Shown piece after piece: positions 27,105 through 36,531 of a stretch of 64,000 bases of DNA (position 1 is the stretch's first letter; each line of letters opens with the position of its first letter). Location: positions 377 through 64,376 of the forward strand of contig NZ_JAASAE010000015.1 of the NCBI RefSeq assembly GCF_012726205.1, given 5' to 3'. The translations under genes and the position numbers were made by a program. Under the pieces are notes generated by a model. It was given only the letters and a program-made list of their open reading frames with translations, was not told where the DNA came from and searched no databases. This stretch comes from Rhodococcus sp. HNM0569. GTDB lineage: Bacteria; Actinomycetota; Actinomycetes; Mycobacteriales; Mycobacteriaceae.

Positions 27105-27123
27105 TATGGTTAGGCTAACCTGA
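27105..27123. promoter_or_regulatory. DtxR/IdeR iron box
   Basis: TATGGTTAGGCTAACCTGA agrees with the IdeR/DtxR consensus (TWAGGTWAGSCTWACCTWA) at 17 of 19 positions. It lies between the divergent isochorismate synthase and aryl carrier genes, so both are expected to be repressed by iron-loaded IdeR. Confidence 0.85.
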
Positions 27124-27215
27124 CGCTCCGTTGGATCCGCATCCGACATCGTTACACGTCCGCACCCGAGCGACGCGCCGCGTTCACGCGCGCCATACCG
27201 ACGGAAAGGAACACC

Positions 27216-27452
27216 ATGCCCGACCAGGCAGTGCCCGACCTCGAACAGATCCACTCCGACGTCGCGGAGGTACTCGGCCTTCCGGTCGCCGAACTGGATG
27301 CCGACGCCAACCTCCTCGACGAGGGGCTCGATTCGGTGCGCGTCATGTCGCTCATCGAACGCTGGCGTGCGGCGGGAGCCGACGTCGACCTCGTCGATCT
27401 GGTCGCGGAGCCGACCGTCACCCGCTGGTCGGAGGTCGTCGCAGGCCGGTGA
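27216..27452 (+). CDS. Stand-alone aryl/peptidyl carrier protein
   Basis: This 78-residue protein is a single carrier domain: four-helix layout with the phosphopantetheine serine at Ser40 in EGLDSVRVM. The sequence following, SLIERWRAAGADVDLVDLVAEPT, is typical of the aryl carrier domain of EntB/DhbB, but the isochorismatase domain is missing and there is no room for it upstream. It would carry 2,3-dihydroxybenzoate or salicylate for siderophore assembly. ATG 27216 follows GGAAAGGAACACC. The iron box 93 nt upstream supports iron-controlled expression. The next gene, a P450, begins 44 nt later and has its own promoter-like sequence. Confidence 0.88.
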   Translation: MPDQAVPDLEQIHSDVAEVLGLPVAELDADANLLDEGLDSVRVMSLIERWRAAGADVDLVDLVAEPTVTRWSEVVAGR

Positions 27453-27461
27453 TTTCCGGTA

Positions 27462-27484
27462 TTGACATATAGACGGATCTGTCT
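27462..27484 (+). promoter_or_regulatory. Promoter-like hexamer and palindrome before the P450 gene
   Basis: A TTGACA hexamer (27462-27467) is followed by the near-palindrome AGACGGATCTGTCT (27471-27484, 12 of 14 symmetric), ending 12 nt before the P450 ATG. No clear -10 box is seen. The palindrome suits a TetR-family repressor, and a TetR gene directly follows the P450 gene. Confidence 0.5.
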
Positions 27485-27496
27485 CACTGTCGACAC

Positions 27497-28723
27497 ATGA
27501 GCATCGATGTGTCCGACAGTGTTCGCTATGTGCCTCCGGCCGGTGCCACGTGGCGCGCGCCGTGGTCGATGTATGCCGCATTGCGCGACCACGACCCGGT
27601 GCACCACGTCGTGCCGGCCGACCGGCCCGACGACGACTACTGGGTGCTGTCTCGTCACGCGGACGTCATCGCCGCCGCACGCGACGCGGACACGTTCTCG
27701 TCGGCCGACGGCCTCACCACCACCTACGGCGAGCTCGACGCCATCGGGATGCGCGAGAACCCGCCCCTCGTGATGCTCGACCCGCCCGCACACGGGGCGT
27801 TCCGCACTCTCGTGTCACGCGGCTTCACGCCGCGTCAGGTCGCGGCGGTCGAACCGGACGTCCGCGCGTTCGTCACCGAACGGCTCGACCGCATCGCCGA
27901 CGCCGGTGGCGGCGACATCGTCAAGGAACTGTTCAAACCGCTCCCCAGCATGGTCGTCGCGCACTACCTGGGTGTTCCTGCGCAGGACCGCGCGCGGTTC
28001 GACGCGTGGACCGACGCGATCGTCGCCGCCAACGCGAGCGGCGGCCCGACCGGGGCTGCGGGTGCCGCGGAGGCGGTCACCGAGTTGCTCGGCTACTTCT
28101 CCGAACTGGTCGAGCGCCGACGCGTCGAGCCCGGCGACGACACCGTGTCACACCTCGTCGCGGCAGGCATGGGGATCGACGGAGACACTGCCGGTCTGGT
28201 GTCGATACTCGGTTTCGCGTTCACGATGGTGACCGGTGGCAACGACACGTCGACCGGGATGCTCGGTGGCGCCGTGCAACTGCTCTTCCAGAACCCGGAG
28301 CAACGCCGCGAGCTCGTCGACGACCCCACACTCCTCCCCGGCGCCGTCGAAGAGATGCTGCGCCTCACCTCCCCCGTTCAGGGACTCGCCCGCACCACCA
28401 CCCGCGACGTCGAGTTCGACGACGGCACCATTCCTGCGGGCCGAAAGGTGCTGCTGCTCTACGGTTCCGCTAACCGCGATCCCCGCATGTACGGTGCCGA
28501 TGCCGAGTCGCTCGACGTGCGCCGCTCCCCCAAGCAGATCCTCACCTTCAGCCACGGCGCCCACCACTGCCTCGGCGCTGCCGCCGCGCGCATGCAGGCA
28601 CGCGTCGCGCTCGAGGAGTTGCTGCGACGATTCCCCGAGTTCTCCGTCGACGTCGACGCCGTCACCTACGCCGACGGCAGCTACGTGCGGCGCCCCACGA
28701 GCGTGCCGTTCACGGTGCGGTGA
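27497..28723 (+). CDS. Cytochrome P450
   Basis: This 408-residue bacterial class-I P450 has the haem ligand Cys358 in FSHGAHHCLG, the I-helix oxygen-activation motif TGGNDTST, the ExxR pair in VEEMLRL, and ENPPLVMLDPPAH in the B'-C region. It would hydroxylate a small or medium hydrophobic substrate using ferredoxin and reductase partners encoded elsewhere; none is adjacent. It lies 44 nt after the aryl carrier gene and 21 nt before a TetR gene on the same strand. The start at ATG 27497 leaves a very short leader. Length and motifs are complete, and the family number cannot be given from inspection. Confidence 0.93.
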   Translation: MSIDVSDSVRYVPPAGATWRAPWSMYAALRDHDPVHHVVPADRPDDDYWVLSRHADVIAAARDADTFSSADGLTTTYGELDAIGMRENPPLVMLDPPAHGAFRTLVSRGFTPRQVAAVEPDVRAFVTERLDRIADAGGGDIVKELFKPLPSMVVAHYLGVPAQDRARFDAWTDAIVAANASGGPTGAAGAAEAVTELLGYFSELVERRRVEPGDDTVSHLVAAGMGIDGDTAGLVSILGFAFTMVTGGNDTSTGMLGGAVQLLFQNPEQRRELVDDPTLLPGAVEEMLRLTSPVQGLARTTTRDVEFDDGTIPAGRKVLLLYGSANRDPRMYGADAESLDVRRSPKQILTFSHGAHHCLGAAAARMQARVALEELLRRFPEFSVDVDAVTYADGSYVRRPTSVPFTVR

Positions 28724-28744
28724 CCGCGATGAGACGATGACCCG

Positions 28745-29296
28745 GTGAGCTGGCTCGAATCCGAACGGGCGTCCGCGGCCGCCACGCGCATCGTGGATGC
28801 CGCCGCCGAACTGTATGCCGAGCGGGGCGTCGCCGCCGTGGGGATGGCCGACGTCGCGCGCGCCGCGGGTTGTTCGCGCGCGACGCTGTACCGCTACTTC
28901 GACAGTCGCGAAGCCCTCCGCGAGGCCTACGTGCACCGCGAAGCGCAGCGGATCGCGGTGCACGTCGCCGAGGAAGTCGCGACCGTCACCGACCCGCAAC
29001 GACGCGTCGTCGACGCCGCCCTCGCCGCAGTGCGTATCGTGCGCGAGTCCCCCACGGCGGCCGCATGGTTCGAGCCGGCGAATGCGGGCATCGCCGTTCG
29101 CGCGGCCCAGCACTCGACGGTCGTCACGGCACTGGCCGAGGCGTTCTTCGGCGGCAGCGAACACACCGACTCGGCCCGCTGGCTCGTGCGGATCATCGTC
29201 TCGCTGCTCACGATGCCGGGCGCCGATCCGCACGACGAACGGGACATGCTCGAACGGTTCGTGGTGCCGGTGCTGGGGTTCGGCGTCACCACCTGA
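28745..29296 (+). CDS. TetR-family regulator
   Basis: This 183-residue regulator has an N-terminal HTH (about 12-58; VGMADVARAAGCSRATLYRYFDSREALREAY) and a variable helical ligand domain. The start is GTG 28745, 21 nt after the P450 stop, so it is probably co-transcribed with the P450. It most likely controls its own operon through the near-palindrome at 27471-27484. The ligand is unknown, but for a P450-linked TetR the substrate or product of the enzyme is a natural candidate. Confidence 0.9.
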   Translation: MSWLESERASAAATRIVDAAAELYAERGVAAVGMADVARAAGCSRATLYRYFDSREALREAYVHREAQRIAVHVAEEVATVTDPQRRVVDAALAAVRIVRESPTAAAWFEPANAGIAVRAAQHSTVVTALAEAFFGGSEHTDSARWLVRIIVSLLTMPGADPHDERDMLERFVVPVLGFGVTT

Positions 29297-29305
29297 GCCG
29301 CCGTG

Positions 29306-29953
29306 TCAGCCCCGCCTGGCCGCGACCTTGCGGTACACGAACCACACGACGAGCCCGACCAACACCACGAGCACGACGTACTGCAGCACGGACGAGTACT
29401 TCTCGACCTGATCCCAGTTGTCGCCGAGGAAGTACCCGGCGAGGACGAACACGCTGTTCCAAATGGCGCTGCCGAGGGTCGTCCACAGCACGAACAGCGC
29501 GACCGGCATGCGCGCGACGCCCGCGGGGACGGAGATCGCACTGCGCACCAGCGGCACCATGCGGCCGAAGAACACCGCCTTCGCGCCGTGCCGCTTGAAC
29601 CATTCCTCGCCCTTGCGGACGTCCTCGACGTCGACGAGCGGCATCCGGTCGACGATGCGGCACAGCCGTTCGATGCCGAGGACGTGGCTGATCGCGTAGA
29701 GCACGAGCGCGCCGACGACCGAGCCGATCGTGCTCCACACGATCGCCTCGACCACCGTCATCGTGCCGCGTGCGGCGGCGAAGCCGGCGAGCGGCAGGAT
29801 CACCTCGCTGGGGATCGGCGGGAACAGGTTCTCGATGCCGATCGCGATGGCTGCGCCGGGACCGCCGATGCGATCCATCAAGCCCACCGCCCAGTCGGCC
29901 ACGACGTCGAAGACGCCGCCCGTGCTCTCGTCAGCTGCGCTCAGTGAATACAC
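29306..29953 (-). CDS. DedA-family membrane protein
   Basis: This 215-residue inner-membrane protein has the DedA signature: an early IENLFPPIPSEVILPLAGFAA segment, then a hydrophilic stretch with GEEWFKRHGAKAVFFGRMVPLVRS and a glycine-rich GSAIWNSVFVLAGYFLG, ending with a long C-terminal membrane helix. DedA proteins are linked to lipid scrambling, proton-motive-force homeostasis and envelope stress tolerance. It is convergent with the TetR gene and 68 nt from the next gene on the same strand. GTG 29953 is used, and a shorter start at the ATG about 25 residues in is possible. Confidence 0.9.
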   Translation of the reverse strand: MYSLSAADESTGGVFDVVADWAVGLMDRIGGPGAAIAIGIENLFPPIPSEVILPLAGFAAARGTMTVVEAIVWSTIGSVVGALVLYAISHVLGIERLCRIVDRMPLVDVEDVRKGEEWFKRHGAKAVFFGRMVPLVRSAISVPAGVARMPVALFVLWTTLGSAIWNSVFVLAGYFLGDNWDQVEKYSSVLQYVVLVVLVGLVVWFVYRKVAARRG

Positions 29954-30021
29954 CGCATCGAGGGTACCTACCCCTCTTCGTCAATCGGACTTTCGCACCA
30001 TATCGGGCATCGTGCGGTCGG

Positions 30022-30783
30022 CTAACGAAACGCCTGTGCGTTACCGAGCCGCTGACCACCGTCGATCACCATGATCTCGCCCGTCATCCACGCCGACGCG
30101 TCCGACGCGAGGAACGCCACGGCGGACGCGACGTCCTCGGGTTCACCGATGCGGCCGAGCGCCGACGCGTCGGCGACGAGCTGCTCGTGTTCCTTCCACA
30201 GCGCCTCGGCCAGCCGGGTCCGCACGACACCGGGGGCGACCGCGTTGACGCGCACCGACGGCGACAGCTCGAGCGCGAGCTGCTTGGTCACGTGGATCAG
30301 CGCAGCCTTGGACGCGTTGTAGACGCCGAGACCCGCCTCGAAACCCATGCCACCGATCGAGGCCGTGTTGATCACCGAGCCGCCGTGCTCACCCATCCAC
30401 GCCCGAACGGCGAGCGACGTCCACAGCACTGGCGCCCACAGGTTGACGTCGAAGGTCTTGGCGAAGCGCGCGTGGTCCTGGTCGACGACGGGCCCGTACG
30501 CGGGGTTGGTGCCTGCGTTGTTGACGAGGACGTCGATGCTGCCGAAGGTGTCGAGCGTGAAGTCGATGCACGCCTTCGCGGCGTCCTCGTCGACGGCGTG
30601 CGCGCCGTAGCCGACGGACCCGTGGCCTACTTCGACGGCCGCCTTCTCCGCGGATTCCTGCGAACGCGACGTGAGGACGACCTTGGCGCCTGCCTCGGCG
30701 AGCGAGCGGGCGGTCGCGAGACCGATGCCGCGCGACGCGCCGGTGACGATCGCGGTACGGCCGGTGAGATCGAGCGCGGTCAT
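30022..30783 (-). CDS. SDR-family oxidoreductase
   Basis: This 253-residue SDR has TGASRGIG in the first strand-helix turn, VLVNNAGTNPAYGP, NTASIGGMGF and YNASK for catalysis, and MVIDGGQRLG at the C-terminus. The NPAYGP segment after NNAG is seen in actinobacterial SDRs associated with acyl-CoA dehydrogenases. It starts 15 nt after the upstream dehydrogenase gene and so is in the same operon. A 3-hydroxyacyl-CoA dehydrogenase role is likely from context but not shown by sequence alone. Confidence 0.9.
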   Translation of the reverse strand: MTALDLTGRTAIVTGASRGIGLATARSLAEAGAKVVLTSRSQESAEKAAVEVGHGSVGYGAHAVDEDAAKACIDFTLDTFGSIDVLVNNAGTNPAYGPVVDQDHARFAKTFDVNLWAPVLWTSLAVRAWMGEHGGSVINTASIGGMGFEAGLGVYNASKAALIHVTKQLALELSPSVRVNAVAPGVVRTRLAEALWKEHEQLVADASALGRIGEPEDVASAVAFLASDASAWMTGEIMVIDGGQRLGNAQAFR

Positions 30784-30798
30784 GTGGGCCTTCTTCCT

Positions 30799-32019
30799 TC
30801 AGTCGCGGTACTTGCGGAGTTCCTGGCGGGCGATGGTGCGCTTGTGCACCTCGTCGGGGCCGTCGGCGAGACGCAGCGTGCGCAGGTGCGCGTACGCCAT
30901 CGCGAGGGGGAAGTCGTCGGTGACGCCCGCGCCGCCGTGCACCTGGATCGCACGGTCGACGATCTTCAGCGCGACCTGTGGTGCGGCGACCTTGATCGCG
31001 GCGATCTCGGTGCGCGCCTCCTTGTTTCCGACCGTGTCCATCATGTGTGCGGCCTTGAGCGTGAGCAGGCGCACCATCTCGATGTCGATGCGCGACTCGG
31101 CGATCCAGTCCTGGATGTTCGCGCGGCTCGCGACGGGCTGGCCGAAGGTGACCCGGCTCGACGCCCGGCGGCACATCGCCTCGAGTGCGCGCTCGGACAT
31201 GCCGATCGCGCGCATGCAGTGATGGATGCGCCCGGGCCCGAGGCGGGCCTGGCTGATCGCGAATCCCTCACCGGGGCCGGACAACACGTCCTTCGCGGGC
31301 ACACGAACGTTCTCGAACACGATCTCGGCGTGCCCCTCGCGGTCCTGGTAGCCGAACACCGGCAGGTTGCGCACGACGGTGACACCCGGTGCATCGATCG
31401 GGACCACGAGCATCGACTGCTGCCGGTGCACGGCGGCGTCGGGATCGGTCTTGCCCATCACGATGAGCACCTTGCAGTTCGGGTGCATCGCGTTGGACGC
31501 GAACCACTTCCGGCCGTTGACGACGTACTCGTCGCCGTCGAGCACCATCGACGTCTCGATGTTGGTGGCGTCGGAGCTCGCGACGGCCGGCTCGGTCATC
31601 GCGAACGCCGAACGGATGGTGCCGTCGAGCAACGGCTTCAGATACTTCTCCTTGTGCTCGTCGGTGCCGAAGAGCGCGAGGATCTCCATGTTGCCGGTGT
31701 CGGGTGCGTTGCAGTTGAACACCTCCGGTGCGATGCCGGAGCGGCCCATGATCTCGGCGAGCGGCGCGTACTCCAGGTTGCTCAGACCGGGCCCCCACTC
31801 GGAGTACGGGAGAAAGAGGTTCCACAGACCGGCAGCCTTGGCCTTCGCCTTGAGCTCGTCGAGGATCGGCGGCTGGAAGTGCGGCTCTCCCGCCTCCCGC
31901 ATCTGCTCCTCGTAGACGGCCTCCGCCGGGTAGACGTGCTCGTCCATGAACGCCAGCAGGTCGGCGCGGTACTTCGCGGCACGTTCCGACACATCGAACA
32001 GGGACACGGGATCTGACAT
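30799..32019 (-). CDS. Acyl-CoA dehydrogenase, ACAD10/11-like (Asp at the catalytic position)
   Basis: This 406-residue dehydrogenase is of the ACAD10/11-like branch: the usual YEGT is replaced by [10 protein letters not shown] with Asp386 at the base position, and it shows [33 protein letters not shown] and [17 protein letters not shown]. The start ATG 32019 is preceded by TAGGAGTGTCG; the longer open frame upstream is rejected. Enzymes of this branch act on unusual, often branched or hydroxylated, acyl-CoAs. It heads a two-gene operon with the SDR at 30022. No APH-type kinase gene is adjacent, unlike the second ACAD10/11-like gene at 46925. Confidence 0.92.
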   Translation of the reverse strand: MSDPVSLFDVSERAAKYRADLLAFMDEHVYPAEAVYEEQMREAGEPHFQPPILDELKAKAKAAGLWNLFLPYSEWGPGLSNLEYAPLAEIMGRSGIAPEVFNCNAPDTGNMEILALFGTDEHKEKYLKPLLDGTIRSAFAMTEPAVASSDATNIETSMVLDGDEYVVNGRKWFASNAMHPNCKVLIVMGKTDPDAAVHRQQSMLVVPIDAPGVTVVRNLPVFGYQDREGHAEIVFENVRVPAKDVLSGPGEGFAISQARLGPGRIHHCMRAIGMSERALEAMCRRASSRVTFGQPVASRANIQDWIAESRIDIEMVRLLTLKAAHMMDTVGNKEARTEIAAIKVAAPQVALKIVDRAIQVHGGAGVTDDFPLAMAYAHLRTLRLADGPDEVHKRTIARQELRKYRD

Positions 32020-32155
32020 CGACACTCCTACGACTCGGTGCGGCCGGACTCGGCACCTCACACTGTAAGTTGACGTCGGATTCAAGTTCAAGTCTGTACC
32101 GGCATTCCTCTGTCCACCGGTGCGCAATCTTGCCTCGATCCCCAACTCCAGTGGG

Positions 32156-32274
32156 CACGATGTGACGGTGTGTGCGTTGGATGCACACGATGTGACATTG
32201 CGACCGCGGGGGCAGGAGGCAGGCCGCACTCTCGGTCCGATGTGACGTACGCACGTGCGGGGGTCCGATCGGAC
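32156..32274. promoter_or_regulatory. Repeats and palindromes in the 313-nt divergent intergenic region
   Basis: The gap 32020-32332 between the dehydrogenase and YhgE-like genes has no gene. It holds CACGATGTGAC at 32156-32166 and again at 32186-32196 (exactly 30 bp apart), a third CGATGTGAC at 32238-32246, an inverted repeat GTGTGC/GCACAC (32170-32175 with 32183-32188) between the first two, and the perfect palindrome GTCCGATCGGAC at 32263-32274. The repeats look like regulator sites; the protein is unknown. Confidence 0.5.
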
Positions 32275-32332
32275 GTGCCGCACAGGTATCGCCACAAGGG
32301 CCCTTCGGCCCTCTAGTGTGAGGCGCGTGAAA

Positions 32333-33733
32333 ATGCCGGGGGCACAAAGGAACGAATCGGACACGAGCGCACGCCGAACGATGGGTACGGGCCGCGAGGT
32401 CCTGCTCACCGCGCGGTTCTGGCTCGCGCCGATCCTGCTGGTCGTACTCGTCATGTCGTCGCTGGCTGCCCTGTACATGGGTGGCCTGCTGGACCCGACG
32501 CGCAATCTCAACGAATTCCCCGTCGCGGTCGTCAACCAGGACGAGGGCGACGTGCAGGTGGGCTCCGACCCGCCGCAGCATGTCGTGATCGGCGACCAGA
32601 TCGTCGACGGTCTCGAAGCGGGCGTCGACCCGGAGAAGATCGCGTTCGAGCCGATGGGCATCGCGCAGGCCCAGCAGGGCCTCGACGACGCGAGCCTGTA
32701 CGGATCGATCGTGATCCCGAGCGACTTCACGAAACGCCTCATGATTCTCGCGCAGGCGAGCGTGGTCCCGGGCGACGACATCGAACGCCCCGTCATCACC
32801 GTGTACACCAATCCGCGAGCCGGCACACTCGGCGCGAACATCGCACGCCAGATCGGCCAGCAGGCGATGGATACCGTCAACCAGCGCATCGGCGAGCAGG
32901 TGAGCACACAGGTCACCGACCAGCTCGCGGCCACCGCTCCCGACCTGCAACTGTCGGGTGCGAGCAAGATCGTGCTGTCCGAACCGGTCGACGTGCGATT
33001 CGTCGAACACGCACCCTTGCCCGACGGCACCGGCTACGGCCTCGCCGCGTTCTACTACGCGCTGCTGCTCGTCCTGGCGGGCTTCACGGGCGCGACGATC
33101 ATCAACACGCTCGTCGACGGCCTGCTCGGCTTCACCCCGACCGAGATCGGGCCGCTGTACCTGCACAACGAGTCGGTTCCGGTGTCCCGGTTGCAGACGA
33201 CGGTCGTCAAATGGGTCATCGTCGTGCTGATGTCGATGGTGGTGTCGGGCATCTACGTGTGGGTGGGACACATCTTCGGATTACCGATACCGCAGAACTT
33301 CTCGCTGTGGCTGTACGGCATGCTCACGATCAGCGCGGTCGGCATCACCTCGATTTCCACGATGGCGGTGTTCGGCAACATCGGGCTGCTCGTCAACCTG
33401 TTCGTGTTCATCATCATCGGACTCCCGTCGTCGGGCGGCACCATCCCGCTCGACGCGGCGCCCAAGCTGTACTCGGTGCTCGCCGACTTCGCGCCGATGC
33501 ACCAGGTGTATCTCGGCGTCCGCGGGCTGTTGTTCTTCAACGGTGCTCCCGGCAACGGGCTGCTGCACGGCACGTGGATGACAATCCTCGGCGTCGCGGT
33601 CGGCCTCGTGTTCGGTGCCGCGGTCACCGCCTACTACGACTGGCGCGGGCTGCACCGCACACACAAGTCGGTGCAGCCCGGCGAGCCGCTGCCGGCCGAG
33701 GCCGCTACGCGTACGGATCAACCGGACGCATAG
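32333..33733 (+). CDS. YhgE/Pip-type ABC-2-like membrane protein
   Basis: This 466-residue protein has one N-terminal membrane helix ([20 protein letters not shown]), a long outside domain with the family motif [11 protein letters not shown], and five or six membrane helices from about residue 240 to 440. This is the layout of YhgE/Pip and DUF3533-type ABC-2-like permeases, which have been linked to phage infection, ESX-type export and lipid or drug export. No ATPase gene is adjacent. ATG 32333 is chosen for its distance from GAGG at 32319-32322; GTG 32327 and ATG 32381 are alternatives. The upstream region carries repeated CGATGTGAC sites. Confidence 0.75.
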   Translation: MPGAQRNESDTSARRTMGTGREVLLTARFWLAPILLVVLVMSSLAALYMGGLLDPTRNLNEFPVAVVNQDEGDVQVGSDPPQHVVIGDQIVDGLEAGVDPEKIAFEPMGIAQAQQGLDDASLYGSIVIPSDFTKRLMILAQASVVPGDDIERPVITVYTNPRAGTLGANIARQIGQQAMDTVNQRIGEQVSTQVTDQLAATAPDLQLSGASKIVLSEPVDVRFVEHAPLPDGTGYGLAAFYYALLLVLAGFTGATIINTLVDGLLGFTPTEIGPLYLHNESVPVSRLQTTVVKWVIVVLMSMVVSGIYVWVGHIFGLPIPQNFSLWLYGMLTISAVGITSISTMAVFGNIGLLVNLFVFIIIGLPSSGGTIPLDAAPKLYSVLADFAPMHQVYLGVRGLLFFNGAPGNGLLHGTWMTILGVAVGLVFGAAVTAYYDWRGLHRTHKSVQPGEPLPAEAATRTDQPDA

Positions 33734-33793
33734 CGGCTCCGCCGCCCGAAGGATCAGCGGCTCCGCCGCCCGAAGGGTCAGCGGCTCCGACGG
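33732..33793. repeat. 24-nt tandem repeat, about 2.6 copies
   Basis: A 24-nt unit (33732-33755) is repeated with one change at 33756-33779 and partly at 33780-33793. It begins inside the stop codon of the YhgE-like gene and ends next to the metE stop, filling the whole convergent gap. The unit length is a multiple of three and one frame reads repeated SAAPPPEG. Confidence 0.8.
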
Positions 33794-33795
33794 CG

Positions 33796-36093
33796 CTACA
33801 GCGCGGCCCGCACCTTCGCGGCCGCGGCGACCATGTTGCGCAGCGACTTCTCCACCTCGTCACGCCCGCGCGTCTTGAGGCCGCAGTCGGGGTTGACCCA
33901 CAACCTCTCCGACGGGACGGCGCGCAGCGCCTCGTCGAGCGAGCCGACGACCTCGTCGACGGCGGGCACGCGCGGCGAGTGGATGTCGTAGACCCCCGGG
34001 CCGACGCCGAGTTCGAAACCGACCGCGTTGAGGTCGCCGAGCACTTCCATGTGCGAGCGTGCAGCCTCGATCGACGTGACGTCCGCGTCGAGACCGGCGA
34101 TCGCATCGATCACCTCGCCGAACTCCGAGTAGCACAGGTGGGTGTGGATCTGTGTCGTGTCGGCGACGCCGGACGTCGCGAGGCGGAACGCACCGACCGA
34201 CCAGTCCAGGTATTCCTGCTGCTCGCTGCGCCGCAGTGGCAGCAGTTCACGCAGTGCGGGCTCGTCGACCTGCACGATGCGTGCTCCCGCGGCTTCGAGG
34301 TCGATCGTCTCGTCGCGGATCGCGAGGGCCACCTGGTTCGCCGACTCGGCGAGCGCCTGGTCATCGCGCACGAACGACCACGCGAGGATCGTGACGGGGC
34401 CGGTCAGCATGCCCTTGACCGGCTTGTCGGTGAGCGACTGCGCGTACTCGAACCACGACGTCGTCATCGGTGCGCGCCGCACGACATCGCCGAACAGGAT
34501 CGGGGGTCGGACGCACCGGCTGCCGTACGACTGGACCCAGCCGTTCGCGGTGGCGAAGAAGCCGTCGAGCTGTTCGGCAAAGTACTGCACCATGTCGTTG
34601 CGCTCGGGTTCGCCGTGCACGAGGACGTCGAGTCCGATGTCCTCCTGCAGTGCAACGACATCCGCGACCTCGGCGCGCATACGTCGCACGTACTCGGCGT
34701 CGTCGATCTCGCCCTTGCGCAGCGCCGCGCGGGCGACGCGGATCGCCGTCGTCTGGGGGTACGAGCCGATCGTGGTCGTCGGCAGCGGCGGCAGGTCGAG
34801 CCGCTCGGCCTGCGCGGTGCGCCGCTGATCGGCGCTGCTGCGCACGGCACCCGACGCCAGGACGTCCGCGAGACGGGAACGCACCGCGGTGTCGTGCAGG
34901 CGGGGGTCGGCGCCACGCGCGGCACTCGCAGCGCGGGCGAGGACGAAGTCCTCGTCGACGTCGGAGCGCCTACCGGCCAATGCCGTTGCGAGTACACGTA
35001 CCTCGCGCACCTTCTCCGTGCCGAATGCAAGCCACGACCGGAGCGCGGCGTCGAGCGCGGGTTCGGCGGCAAGTGTGTACGGCACGTGCAGCAGCGAGCA
35101 CGACGTCGACACCGCGACCGTTCCGGTGCTGCCGAGCAGCGTGCCGAGTTTCCCGAGTGCCGACTCGAGGTCGGTGCGCCACACGTTCCGGCCGTCGACG
35201 ACGCCCGCGACGACATGCTTGCCCGCGAGGGCGGGAACGTCAGCGACCGAGTCGGCCCCGGCGACGAGATCGAGACCGATCGCCTCGACACCGGTTCCCG
35301 CGAGTGCGGGCAGCGCGCCGCCGAGGCTGCCGAAGTAGCTCGCGACGAGGATCGCCGGCCGCACGTCCGCTGCCGTGAGCGCGTCGTAGACCCGTGCAGC
35401 CGCGGCGATCTCGTCGTCGCTCCGATCGGCGACGAGCGCAGGTTCGTCGAACTGCACCCACTGCGCGCCCTCGTCGGCGAGCGTGCGGAGCAGGTCGAGG
35501 TACAGCGGCAGCAACTCGTCGAGTCGGCCGAGCAGCGGCCCCTGGCCGCCGACCGGCTTGGACAGGAGCAGGAAGGTGACCGGACCGAGCACGACGGGAC
35601 GGGCCGGAACTCCTTGCGCGAGCGCATCGCGCAGTTCGCCCACGACCTTCGACGCGTCGAGCGTGAACGTCGTGGACGGCGCGATCTCGGGGACGAGGTA
35701 GTGGTAGTTGGTGTCGAACCACTTCGTCATCTCCAGCGGGGCGACGGTGTCGTTTCCCCGCGCGGCCGCGAAGTAGCGGTCGAGCCGGTCGTCGATGTGG
35801 GCGACCCGTTCGGGCAGCGCACCGAGCATCGCCGCGGTGTCGAGGACGTGGTCGTAGTACGAGAACGTGTTGACGGGGACCGAGTCGAGCCCCGCGTCGA
35901 CGAGGCTCGCCCAGGTGTCGCGGCGCAGGCCGGCGGCTGTCGCCTCGAGATCGGCCGCATTGAGCGTGCCCGCCCAGTACGCCTCGACGGCCCGCTTGAG
36001 TTCGCGATTCGGGCCGATGCGCGGTGAGCCCAGGACGGTCGCGGCGAACGGTGTCGCCTTCGGGGCCCCAGGGTTGTTCGTGTTCGGTTGCAC
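33796..36093 (-). CDS. metE: Cobalamin-independent methionine synthase
   Basis: This 765-residue enzyme transfers the methyl group of methyltetrahydrofolate (polyglutamate) to homocysteine. Both barrel halves are present: the N-terminal domain with [19 protein letters not shown], and the catalytic C-terminal domain with [41 protein letters not shown] (zinc histidine and cysteine) and NPDCGLKTR (zinc cysteine). Length is normal. The start is GTG 36093 behind GGAGAAGCA, giving VQPNTNN. The 438-nt leader carries a cobalamin riboswitch, so expression should fall when B12 is available. The gene converges on the YhgE-like gene across a tandem repeat. Confidence 0.96.
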   Translation of the reverse strand: MQPNTNNPGAPKATPFAATVLGSPRIGPNRELKRAVEAYWAGTLNAADLEATAAGLRRDTWASLVDAGLDSVPVNTFSYYDHVLDTAAMLGALPERVAHIDDRLDRYFAAARGNDTVAPLEMTKWFDTNYHYLVPEIAPSTTFTLDASKVVGELRDALAQGVPARPVVLGPVTFLLLSKPVGGQGPLLGRLDELLPLYLDLLRTLADEGAQWVQFDEPALVADRSDDEIAAAARVYDALTAADVRPAILVASYFGSLGGALPALAGTGVEAIGLDLVAGADSVADVPALAGKHVVAGVVDGRNVWRTDLESALGKLGTLLGSTGTVAVSTSCSLLHVPYTLAAEPALDAALRSWLAFGTEKVREVRVLATALAGRRSDVDEDFVLARAASAARGADPRLHDTAVRSRLADVLASGAVRSSADQRRTAQAERLDLPPLPTTTIGSYPQTTAIRVARAALRKGEIDDAEYVRRMRAEVADVVALQEDIGLDVLVHGEPERNDMVQYFAEQLDGFFATANGWVQSYGSRCVRPPILFGDVVRRAPMTTSWFEYAQSLTDKPVKGMLTGPVTILAWSFVRDDQALAESANQVALAIRDETIDLEAAGARIVQVDEPALRELLPLRRSEQQEYLDWSVGAFRLATSGVADTTQIHTHLCYSEFGEVIDAIAGLDADVTSIEAARSHMEVLGDLNAVGFELGVGPGVYDIHSPRVPAVDEVVGSLDEALRAVPSERLWVNPDCGLKTRGRDEVEKSLRNMVAAAAKVRAAL

Positions 36094-36249
36094 TGCTTCT
36101 CCAGATACATCGCTCGGGATGGGCCACCACCGACGGACGGCACACCACTCGAGCCCGATGGAAAGCACCGCGATCTGCGTGCACGGCACAGGCACGAGCG
36201 GCCTACTCGCCCATTCCACGAGGCGGTGGACCGTCGGACGCGGCGCGTC

Positions 36250-36440
36250 CGACACAGTCGGCAGGTCTTCGGACTCGCAGGCGCCGGGTGCCCGCTCCGG
36301 TGGTACCGGCTGCCGTGCACCAGACCTACTGGCCGTCGCTTCCCAGGTGCTCACCCAGTGCTCTGACGGCGGTCGTTCCTGCATACCGCTGCGGGACAGT
36401 CCCGGATTCCCACCGGGTTCCCTCTCACGCGTGAAGCGCA
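36250..36440 (-). promoter_or_regulatory. Cobalamin (AdoCbl) riboswitch in the metE leader
   Basis: Read on the minus strand, the leader shows the core of a cobalamin riboswitch: GGGAACCCGGTGGGAATCC followed by GGGACTGTCCCGCAGCGGTA, then a B12-box-like CAGAGCACTGG...CACCTGGGAAG, and finally GCGAGTCCGAAGACCTGCC. Spacing and order match the Rfam-type cobalamin element. It ends about 155 nt before the metE GTG, room enough for an expression platform. The borders are approximate. Confidence 0.9.
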
Positions 36441-36531
36441 ATAGGCGCCCCCCGCGCTTCGACGCCGTCGACGGTCTTCGGGGCTCCTCACGACCGCCGC
36501 CGGCGAACCAGCTGCACGGCCAGCATAGCCG

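Noticed and set aside
33211-36027. Long open frame of about 938 codons on the plus strand opposite metE
   Set aside because: It is the GC-rich complement of metE and of the end of the YhgE-like gene, with no domain and an arginine/alanine-heavy composition.
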